From positions 1-5,730 of the forward strand of contig NYYK01000017.1 of assembly GCA_002685895.1 (NCBI GenBank): a stretch of DNA of 5,730 nucleotides, given 5' to 3'. Positions 1 through 5,730 of this stretch are shown piece by piece (position 1 is the stretch's first letter; each line of letters opens with the position of its first letter). Made by a program: the position numbers and the translations under genes. Source of the stretch: Methanobacteriota archaeon (GTDB lineage: Archaea; Thermoplasmatota; Poseidoniia; Poseidoniales; Thalassarchaeaceae). The notes beneath the pieces are model-generated. The model was given only the letters and a program-made list of their open reading frames with translations. It was not told the DNA's origin and did no database searches.

Positions 1-2
1 GC

Positions 3-2705
3 CAGCCTAAGGATGAATCAGACGATTTCATCTTTTTCGACGATTCAGATGATGAGGTTTCGGTAGAACCAGCGGCCGAATCATGTGCTGATGATGATTG
101 TTGTGCGGAAGAAGATACATCAACTCCAGTTTCGCTAGTTGTCGAGCATTCTTCTGTTACTGAAACTAATCCCACGGAATCATCATTTATTGAAGAAATC
201 ACCAATAGTGCGGAAATTGTTACCGATGGCATTCACTATTTTGAATGGCAAATACGTGGAATGGATTGTCCCGACTGTGCAATGAAAGCAACCTCAGCAG
301 TTAGTAAGAACATAGCAGTCACATCCTGTGAAATCACACATGCAGATGGTCTAGTACGACTTAGTATTGATTTGGGCAAGGGTGACTTATTCAAGTTGAA
401 TAATATTCTCACGAGCCTTGGTTACGAACCTGATGTGCCGTGGATGCGGTTGCGTGGCGTTACTGTAGAATCAGTCTTGGAACGCCAGCAATGTGACATC
501 AAATCACTCAAACGATTAATTCAATCTGCGTTAGGTATTCTTGATGTAAAATTAGATGGTAATAATATCTTAATCCAAACCCCCAATTCTCTCGCTCCTT
601 CCTACCGGAGTGAGCTAGAACTTGCCTTAGAAAGAATGACGGGGAGCAAACTCAATTTGATTGAAGGAGAAGTTTCAGGATTATCTCTAACAGATCAGAG
701 ATTGATAGGAGCGTCATTTGCACTCTTTGTCCTTCCACTCGTAGTTATTCTTGAAGCGCTATCTACTCCGACAATTATTATTGCATCTCTTGGTATTTCT
801 GGCGTTGTTGTTGGCGGTTTCAGGATGTTCAAAGAGGCAGTTGCTAGCATTAGAAATAGAGTACTAGGATTTCAGATACTTACTTCAATGGCAGTTATCG
901 GTGCAGCAGTTCTCCAACATTGGCCTGAAGCATTGATGGTTGTCTTTTTAGAATCAGTAAGTGGCCATCTAGAATCTTCAGCACTTCTTAGAGCAAGAGA
1001 AGCAATGCAAGGTGGGCTTGATCGCCTCCCTCAACAGGCGCGTGTAGTGTCTTTAGGACAAGTCAAAACCGTGGATGTCTCCTCTACTACTTTCAGTGTA
1101 AGCCATTCACCAAGTTCCTCACTTGATCCATCATATCCAGAACCACATAAGGTGCCCATTGATTTGGTACAATTGGGCAATCTTGTTGAAGTAAGAAGTG
1201 GGGAATTGATCCCAGTAGATGGTTTTGTTACAGAAGGAATTGGGCAGATTGACCGCGCTCCTATGACGGGGGAAAGCACCCCAATAAGGATAGACTCAGG
1301 AGACTTTGTAGAAGCGGGTCTTGTATTGATTCGTGGCCCGGTAGTCATTGAAGTATCAGCTGTTGGTAATGATACGAAACTATCTGGTCTTATTGAAAAG
1401 GTCCACACTTACCGTGACCAACCTCCACGCTTACAATCATCCGTTGAATCTTTCACGAAATTTTGGGTACCTACAGTACTTGTTGCTGGAGGCGTAGTAG
1501 GCCTCTTATTTGGCGATTTAATGATGATGTTGTTGTTATGGGTTGTTGCTTGTCCTTGCGCACTCCTTTTGGCAGCCCCTATCCCTCACGCTACTGCTCT
1601 TTCTAACGCAGCACATTACGGAATAATTGCTCGTGGAGGGGATGTGCTTGAGCGCACTGCTCGGGTTGATCTTGCTTTGCTAGATAAGACAGGGACATTG
1701 ACTAGTGGCCATCCGTGTCTCGATTCTGTTGTATTATCGGATGGCATTGAGATGGATGAGGTACTTTCATTGGCAGCAGGTTTGGAACAGCGCAGTAATC
1801 ATCCCTATGCGGCTACAATCTTAGTTGCGGCTTCTAGTCAAGATGTATTACCCCTCAAAGTTACATCCATCTCAGATGAAGTGGCAGGCGTCAGTGGCAA
1901 AGTTGGTAGATCCAAAGTTAGATTTGGTACCGAGAATTGGTTGATTGATGAAGGAATCACTATTCCCAAACCACTTGCATTAGCCGCCGCAGATGCTAGA
2001 GCCAAAGGATTTGGTCTCTCCCTGCTTTCGAAAAGCAAAGTTGCACTGGCTTTGTTTATCTTCAATAATGATGATTTGCGAGATGGTGCAGTAAGTCTAA
2101 TTTCAGATTTGAAAGATTTAGGTATTTCTGTAGAATTACTTTCAGGCGATTCTCAATCTGCTGTGGAGGCGTTGGGTAATAAATTAGGGATTGAAGACAT
2201 ATATTGTCGCGGAGGTATCGACCCAGATGGTAAGGCCATATGGGTTCAGAGACGCAGTCAGGCTCTCTGTACACTAATGGCTGGTGATGGCTTCAATGAC
2301 GCTGCCGCTCTTGCTTCAGCCGATGTTGGTGTTGCTGTAGGTAGCGGCGAAAGCGTTAATCTTGAAGCAGCTGATGTATTGATCCCTAGTAAAGACCCAC
2401 AAATCCTGTCACGCCTCATACACCTCTCTAGAAAAGCAAAAAAAATAGTTCAGATCAATCTAATTATTTCCTTTATAGTCACAATATTGTTGGTCATATC
2501 GGTTGTTGATGAATGGCATTCAAGTCTTACTCTTGGTGTATTTGTACACGAAGCAAGCGCCATCGTCATAATCCTAAACGGCATTTGGTTGGCCGATAAG
2601 GGGATGAGCCGTTTCGGTTTGCTTGGTACCCTGTTCAAACAACTTGGTGTAGATTGTATTGAAGCCTGGAAATCTCTCAAGGCGATGATGCTTGCAAGTA
2701 ATTAA
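3..2705 (+). CDS. P1B-type heavy-metal-translocating ATPase, 5'-partial
   Basis: Integral membrane pump that uses ATP, through an aspartyl-phosphate, to export a soft or borderline divalent metal (Zn, Cd, Pb or Co class). The frame is open from base 3 to the TAA at 2703-2705, giving 900 visible residues. ATG 261 is not the start because it lies inside the HMA metal-binding motif GMDCPDCA. In visible numbering: acidic leader with Cys28, Cys33, Cys34; HMA with Cys89/Cys92; a degenerate HMA-like unit at about 147-215; membrane helices at about 236-254, 256-276, 290-306, 308-322, 487-508, 509-530, 817-838 and 843-863; A-domain TGE 422-424; metal-site CPC 517-519; phosphorylated Asp561 in DKTGTLT; His600-Pro of the N domain; GDGFND 761-766. 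The last helix carries HEAS (849-852), which resembles the HEGS/T motif of P1B-4 pumps, whereas CPC and the Cys-rich leader resemble P1B-2 ZntA/CadA. The family call is firm. The metal is not determined. Confidence 0.96.
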   Translation, partial: QPKDESDDFIFFDDSDDEVSVEPAAESCADDDCCAEEDTSTPVSLVVEHSSVTETNPTESSFIEEITNSAEIVTDGIHYFEWQIRGMDCPDCAMKATSAVSKNIAVTSCEITHADGLVRLSIDLGKGDLFKLNNILTSLGYEPDVPWMRLRGVTVESVLERQQCDIKSLKRLIQSALGILDVKLDGNNILIQTPNSLAPSYRSELELALERMTGSKLNLIEGEVSGLSLTDQRLIGASFALFVLPLVVILEALSTPTIIIASLGISGVVVGGFRMFKEAVASIRNRVLGFQILTSMAVIGAAVLQHWPEALMVVFLESVSGHLESSALLRAREAMQGGLDRLPQQARVVSLGQVKTVDVSSTTFSVSHSPSSSLDPSYPEPHKVPIDLVQLGNLVEVRSGELIPVDGFVTEGIGQIDRAPMTGESTPIRIDSGDFVEAGLVLIRGPVVIEVSAVGNDTKLSGLIEKVHTYRDQPPRLQSSVESFTKFWVPTVLVAGGVVGLLFGDLMMMLLLWVVACPCALLLAAPIPHATALSNAAHYGIIARGGDVLERTARVDLALLDKTGTLTSGHPCLDSVVLSDGIEMDEVLSLAAGLEQRSNHPYAATILVAASSQDVLPLKVTSISDEVAGVSGKVGRSKVRFGTENWLIDEGITIPKPLALAAADARAKGFGLSLLSKSKVALALFIFNNDDLRDGAVSLISDLKDLGISVELLSGDSQSAVEALGNKLGIEDIYCRGGIDPDGKAIWVQRRSQALCTLMAGDGFNDAAALASADVGVAVGSGESVNLEAADVLIPSKDPQILSRLIHLSRKAKKIVQINLIISFIVTILLVISVVDEWHSSLTLGVFVHEASAIVIILNGIWLADKGMSRFGLLGTLFKQLGVDCIEAWKSLKAMMLASN

Positions 2706-2750
2706 TGACGCAACTTGTTATAGCATAGTACCGATTGAAATACAACAACC

Positions 2751-2755
2751 GGAGG
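2751..2755 (+). promoter_or_regulatory. Shine-Dalgarno site of the winged-helix gene (decides its start)
   Basis: GGAGG stands 1 base before ATG 2757 but 7 bases before ATG 2763. Only the second spacing is usable by a ribosome, so translation should begin at 2763 and the encoded protein should start MTKIRG, not MAMTKIRG. Confidence 0.8.
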
Positions 2756-2762
2756 AATGGCA

Positions 2763-3236
2763 ATGACAAAGATTCGTGGTGATTCCCGTCAAGTGGCACT
2801 CGCTCACGAGACGAGGAGAGGTATCGTTAAGACTCTACAAGAGGTAGAAGAAAAATCAACAGTTCAAATTCAGGAAGCCATAAAAGTCACGCGTTATCAC
2901 CTTTATCACCATTTAGAACAATTGACGAAAGCCGGTATAATTGAGAACCACCGTAACCAAGGGCGCGCACGGTGGTGGAGGCTTACTGGACCGATTAATC
3001 TCGAAGGTGAAAATACCACTACTCAACCAGATTTGTCCGGACTTCCTGAGGAGGTTACTTCACTTATTCGTAGGGGGGCAGATATTCATTGGGTTGAGAT
3101 TCCCAGTTCAGCAAGAGATGCCATTGCAGCTAAAAAGATGCTAGAATCTGCCGCTGAAGATTGGGGCGTTGAACTCAATCTACCGTTTACATTCACACCA
3201 AGTGGCATTCTCGTTATTGGTAAATCAAGGAATTGA
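2763..3236 (+). CDS. ArsR-like winged-helix DNA-binding regulator
   Basis: Probable transcription regulator of 157 residues, starting at ATG 2763 on the basis of the GGAGG spacing and ending in TGA. Residues about 9-75 form an ArsR-type winged helix: an opening helix with HETRRGIVKTL (15-25), a second helix, a recognition helix around TRYHLYHHLEQLTKAGI (43-59), and an Arg/Trp-rich wing (62-74). The C-terminal 65 residues (about 92-157) are an additional domain that I do not recognise, apparently mixed helix and strand. The protein contains no cysteine at all, so it lacks the Cys site used by ArsR, CadC or SmtB sensors. His residues (15, 46, 49, 50, 63) remain as possible ligands, but several are probably structural. 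The gene follows the metal ATPase by 57 bases and precedes the zinc-ribbon gene by 9 bases, so control of this cluster is a reasonable inference, not a demonstrated role. Confidence 0.88.
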   Translation: MTKIRGDSRQVALAHETRRGIVKTLQEVEEKSTVQIQEAIKVTRYHLYHHLEQLTKAGIIENHRNQGRARWWRLTGPINLEGENTTTQPDLSGLPEEVTSLIRRGADIHWVEIPSSARDAIAAKKMLESAAEDWGVELNLPFTFTPSGILVIGKSRN

Positions 3237-3240
3237 GGTG
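3235..3240 (+). promoter_or_regulatory. Shine-Dalgarno site of the zinc-ribbon gene, overlapping the upstream stop
   Basis: GAGGTG begins within the TGA stop (3234-3236) of the winged-helix gene and ends 5 bases before the TTG at 3246. It supports a TTG start there and implies that ribosomes finishing the regulator gene can restart directly on the zinc-ribbon gene. Confidence 0.72.
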
Positions 3241-3245
3241 TAATT

Positions 3246-3665
3246 TTGAGCGGCGATGATGGGGACATTAGCAATGATGCTCCATTAGATGTGGATTCAA
3301 GTATAGCCCCTCCCCTCATCAACTGTCCTAATTGTGATGGTTTACTTCCCCTCGGTCTAGGTGAGAAGACCTGTACTCTGTGCGATGCTGTTGTGAGTGT
3401 TGACCACGAAGCGACTCGAAAAGAGTGGATGGATGAGAGGGTGGCTTGCCCTTCTTGTTCCAAAGTATTGGTTTGTGGAGTGGATGATAGACCTGCAACA
3501 GTGGCTTGTTCTTCCTGTGCAAATCAATTCATCATCAATCCAAAGGTTGTCAAGGTAGAGATATCATGCCCTGCCTGTGAGCGCCGCCTCCGACTCAAAC
3601 CACGCCCAGGTTCCAGACAAATTATCTGCCCTGCCTGTGAAGAATCATTCAAAGTCACATTTTGA
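3246..3665 (+). CDS. Triple zinc-ribbon protein
   Basis: Small soluble protein of 139 residues, probably cytoplasmic since no signal peptide or membrane helix is seen. The start is TTG 3246. No ATG occurs in frame until Met62, past the first ribbon, and GAGGTG is well placed for the TTG. An acidic 26-residue leader is followed by three four-Cys ribbons: Cys27/30/43/46, Cys68/71/88/91 and Cys108/111/128/131, with one extra Cys77 in the second. Each ribbon should bind one Zn2+ (family knowledge of CxxC pairs). Ribbons 2 and 3 have identical 20-residue spacing between their CxxC pairs and sit exactly 40 residues apart, which suggests internal duplication. The function is not recognisable. Zinc buffering or delivery, nucleic-acid binding, or an adaptor role with the neighbouring regulator are all open. 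Its placement 9 bases after the regulator gene argues for co-expression. Confidence 0.85.
   Translation: MSGDDGDISNDAPLDVDSSIAPPLINCPNCDGLLPLGLGEKTCTLCDAVVSVDHEATRKEWMDERVACPSCSKVLVCGVDDRPATVACSSCANQFIINPKVVKVEISCPACERRLRLKPRPGSRQIICPACEESFKVTF
3567..3640 (+). repeat. 14-base direct repeat inside the third zinc ribbon
   Basis: TGCCCTGCCTGTGA occurs at 3567-3580 and again at 3627-3640, exactly 60 bases apart, and encodes the two CPACE knuckles of ribbon 3. A similar pair, GTGGCTTG at 3441-3448 and 3501-3508, also 60 bases apart, marks the two knuckles of ribbon 2. This is a coding repeat, not a mobile or regulatory element. Confidence 0.75.
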
Positions 3666-3703
3666 GGGTCAATCACATCTTTCTCGTAGATATGCTGGCA
3701 AAT

Positions 3704-3714
3704 CCCCTTTGGGG
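3704..3714 (+). other. Small CCCC-TTT-GGGG hairpin in the spacer before the coiled-coil gene
   Basis: The 64-base spacer 3666-3729 holds no gene that I accept. It contains CCCC (3704-3707), a 3-base loop and GGGG (3711-3714). The GGGGTG at 3711-3716 is the only Shine-Dalgarno-like match upstream of TTG 3730, so the stem would mask it. Four base pairs is a weak structure and there is no following T run, so it is not called a terminator. Confidence 0.35.
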
Positions 3715-3729
3715 TGTAAGAACGTCCAT

Positions 3730-5730
3730 TTGACGGATAATGTCACCCTCACCACTCAAATAGGAAGAGAGTTGCAGGAACGCAATAGGAGCGTACTGCT
3801 CCAAGGGGATGGGACCCTGACAGAAACAGAAGCGAAGTTAGCTGAATTGAAGAAGCGGGTCGTTGCAGGTGACGACCAATCACTTGCCGAATTACGTCAT
3901 CAAATTACTGGTGCCGACTCTCCTTCTGCTGAGAGAGCGGGTCAAATATCTGCTAATCTAAATGATGAAGAATCTCTTCGTCGAAATCTCTCAAGGGAAC
4001 GTCGTCTTCGCCTGAAAGACCAGGCTGAACGTCTTGGTACAGCGAAAGGCGCCATGAATCGAGCCCTACAGTTAGAGCATCAATCAATTCTAACAAATCT
4101 TGAATCAGAAATGAGAGAGATAATGGAATCAGAACTTTCTCGTCTTGAGAAGGAAACTCTAAGCAGAGAAGAGGAGATACTTCGTGAAGAGTTGGATATG
4201 CGACTTGAGAGGGAAGAAATCTCTCTCAAAGAACAACTTGAGGTCGAACGAGAGCGTCGTCTTTCTACGAGTAGAGAGCAACTCCAAACACAACTTTCCG
4301 AAGAGATGGGTCAAGAGTTTGATCGCCGCCGCGCCTTCCTTCAGGAGAAAATGGAAATTGAAGCAACTCAAGCACTCCAAGAACAGTTGAGTAATCTTGA
4401 ATCCGAGTTGAAGGCTGAGATGGAGGCTCAATTAAAATCTGAGGAAGATATACAGTCTGAAACAATTGAATCCGAGCAGCAAGCACGTCTTGCTGAGAGG
4501 GAAATACAACTCCGTGATGGTATACGTCGCCGTCTTGAGCAACAGTTACGCAGCCGCCTGCGCGCTCGCGAGGCACGCTTGAGAAGTGAGTACGAACACC
4601 GTGCCCACCGTCTTGAGGAAGAGATAGCCAAGGATCTCCAAGATGAGCTTGAACAGCGCCTAACTTCTGAAACTGATAAACTTGAAGAGAGAATGCAGCA
4701 AGATCTAGAGTTAGCAGTTGCTCGTAAGAGAGATGAAGTTCGCTCTTCAATCCTTAGTGAGCTCGAGAAGCAGTATGGTGAACGCATCGCTGAACGTAAA
4801 CAGCGCCTGCGTGAACGTTATGACTTGACATTTAGCCAATCAATTGACGAAATTGAACACGCCCTTAACCTTGAACTTGAAGAAACTCTTGATTCACAGA
4901 TGTCAAATGATTTTGAGGCATACCGTAGGACACGTGAATCTGAAATCTCTAGCCGATTAGCTAGATTCCGTCATGATAGAGAGATAGAATTGCGTGAACA
5001 ACTGTCATCTTCCTTTGAATCACGTAAGCAAGAGTGGATTGATCAATTGGAACAGGAGTTCCGAGCAAAAGAGTCAGCAGTTCAGCGCCAAATCATGGCT
5101 GAGATTGATGCTCGTGTACGTAATGAGAAGATATCCCAAGAGACATCACTTGATTTGTTGAAGCAAGAAACTGCAATGGAACTTGAAGTTGAAATGGAAG
5201 CGCGCCTGAGAGAATTCCGTGGTCGTAAGGAGGAAGAGGTCACCGATCAGTTGGAGCGCCAACTCGCTAAGAGAGAAGAAATCATGCGCAACAAAGCACT
5301 CATTGAAGTGCGTCGCAGAGAATCTGAAATCAGGGCAGAAATCGAAGCACAACTCTCTGTCAAGAGAACAGAGATACGTGAGCGACTCGCCACTTTGGAG
5401 CAACGTTCAGAGGAATTCAAACAGGTTGCTGAGGAGAAGATTCGTGGTCAACTTGAGCGCAACCTTGTCTCAGAAGAGGACCTTGAAGATGAAATACGCC
5501 TCAAGCAGATGGAAGAGGAAGTCGATAATCTTGAGTCACAAGATGATGTTCTTGCTCGTAGGGAACGTTGGATGGGTGCCCTCAAGGGCGCTCAAGGGCA
5601 AATGCCTGAGGCAGCCACAGATAAGTTGGGTGGCTTGCGCGGCGGTGGTCGCTTAGGCCAGCCGGGTGCAGCACGCCTTGGTCTCGGCTCACAAGCAGCA
5701 GTAGCACCTGATTCACCCAAGCTCGCTGGT
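3730..5730 (+). CDS. Long helical coiled-coil protein of unknown function, 3'-partial
   Basis: The frame is open from the TAG at 3556-3558 to the window end without a stop. The best start is TTG 3730, giving MTDNVTLTTQIG and at least 667 residues. Upstream GTG codons (3577, 3637) lie inside the zinc-ribbon gene, and the next ATG is 4054 (residue 109), inside the helical part. GGGGTG 13 bases upstream is a weak, distant ribosome site, so the start is uncertain. Residues 1-75 are a short helical head. About 80-610 is one continuous charged helix rich in Glu, Arg, Gln and Leu, with no Pro from 66 to 625 and no Cys anywhere visible. The hydrophobic positions mostly recur every 4-4-4-3 residues, a 15-residue period and not the classic heptad. 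From about 612 it changes to a Gly/Ala/Pro-rich tail that runs off the window. No signal peptide, membrane helix, Walker motif or SMC/Rad50 head is seen. It could be a structural filament, scaffold or tether, and the role is unassigned. Confidence 0.8.
   Translation, partial: MTDNVTLTTQIGRELQERNRSVLLQGDGTLTETEAKLAELKKRVVAGDDQSLAELRHQITGADSPSAERAGQISANLNDEESLRRNLSRERRLRLKDQAERLGTAKGAMNRALQLEHQSILTNLESEMREIMESELSRLEKETLSREEEILREELDMRLEREEISLKEQLEVERERRLSTSREQLQTQLSEEMGQEFDRRRAFLQEKMEIEATQALQEQLSNLESELKAEMEAQLKSEEDIQSETIESEQQARLAEREIQLRDGIRRRLEQQLRSRLRAREARLRSEYEHRAHRLEEEIAKDLQDELEQRLTSETDKLEERMQQDLELAVARKRDEVRSSILSELEKQYGERIAERKQRLRERYDLTFSQSIDEIEHALNLELEETLDSQMSNDFEAYRRTRESEISSRLARFRHDREIELREQLSSSFESRKQEWIDQLEQEFRAKESAVQRQIMAEIDARVRNEKISQETSLDLLKQETAMELEVEMEARLREFRGRKEEEVTDQLERQLAKREEIMRNKALIEVRRRESEIRAEIEAQLSVKRTEIRERLATLEQRSEEFKQVAEEKIRGQLERNLVSEEDLEDEIRLKQMEEEVDNLESQDDVLARRERWMGALKGAQGQMPEAATDKLGGLRGGGRLGQPGAARLGLGSQAAVAPDSPKLAG

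Noticed and set aside
1031..1408. Minus-strand 125-codon frame across the ATPase actuator domain
   Set aside because: It lies entirely opposite well-conserved ATPase coding sequence and its translation shows no recognisable domain. Shadow frame.
261..2705. ATG 261 as start of the ATPase
   Set aside because: It is the Met inside the HMA motif GMDCPDC and the same frame continues open to the window edge with fitting HMA sequence (HYFEWQIRGMDC).
2706..2762. Possible promoter (TTATAG at 2718-2723) in the spacer before the regulator gene
   Set aside because: A single short AT-rich word without a supporting upstream element. It could be chance, so no promoter is called although an internal promoter is possible.
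3086..3522. Minus-strand frames opposite the winged-helix and zinc-ribbon genes, and the 67-codon plus frame at 2941-3144
   Set aside because: They overlap two genes with clear domains and good ribosome sites and show no domain of their own.
3692..3733. 13-codon ORF before the coiled-coil gene as a real peptide gene
   Set aside because: No good ribosome site at a usable distance (GAGGGT is about 22 bases upstream). Kept only as part of the regulatory speculation.
4159..4787. Minus-strand frames of 90, 161 and 119 codons
   Set aside because: They arise because the plus strand is rich in Glu/Arg/Leu codons with few reverse stops. The products are Arg/Ser- or Leu/Phe-biased without domains, while the plus frame is continuous for over 650 codons.
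5219..5656. Plus-strand 145-codon frame and the opposite 5146-5403 frame
   Set aside because: Both lie inside the continuous coiled-coil frame. The low-complexity Arg/Lys/Ser product looks like a frame-shifted reading.
3730..5730. Assignment of the coiled-coil protein to SMC/Rad50, flotillin or ATP-synthase stalk families
   Set aside because: No ATP-binding head, hinge, SPFH domain or membrane segment is visible. Resemblance is limited to helical, charged composition.
1..5730. CRISPR arrays, insertion sequences, tRNA or rRNA genes
   Set aside because: No regularly spaced palindromic repeats, terminal inverted repeats with transposase, or RNA gene signatures were seen.

Overview
The window carries four plus-strand genes in a row and no convincing minus-strand gene. 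The two outer genes run off the window edges. The order is: (1) the 3' nine hundred codons of a P1B-type heavy-metal ATPase whose true start lies left of base 1; (2) a small ArsR-like winged-helix regulator; (3) a 139-residue protein made of three zinc ribbons; (4) a very long, charged, all-helical protein, still open at base 5730.

The organism cannot be named with certainty. Purine-rich Shine-Dalgarno sites (GGAGG, GAGGTG), two probable TTG starts, a stand-alone winged-helix protein and a stand-alone zinc-ribbon protein, and moderate GC fit a marine Thermoplasmatota/Poseidoniales-type archaeon. That is an inference. A bacterium with similar translation signals is not excluded, and there is no rRNA, tRNA or other marker gene to settle it.

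Layout: bases 3-2705 are the ATPase, with an acidic N-terminal stretch containing a Cys cluster, a CxxC HMA domain, a degenerate HMA-like domain without CxxC, eight predicted membrane helices, and the A, P and N domains. After a 57-base gap with a clear GGAGG site, bases 2763-3236 are the winged-helix protein. After a 9-base gap, with the Shine-Dalgarno overlapping the previous stop codon, bases 3246-3665 are the zinc-ribbon protein. A 64-base spacer with a small CCCC/GGGG hairpin precedes the coiled-coil gene, taken here to start at TTG 3730.

Working model (inference): the ATPase exports a soft or borderline divalent metal, the regulator may control the cluster, and the zinc-ribbon protein binds zinc or acts as an adaptor. 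The regulator and zinc-ribbon genes are almost certainly translationally linked. Whether the coiled-coil gene belongs to the same function is unknown. The points most worth a second look are the mixed metal-site signature of the ATPase (CPC with HEAS), the strict 20-residue CxxC spacing in the zinc-ribbon protein, and the 15-residue periodicity of the Pro- and Cys-free helical protein.
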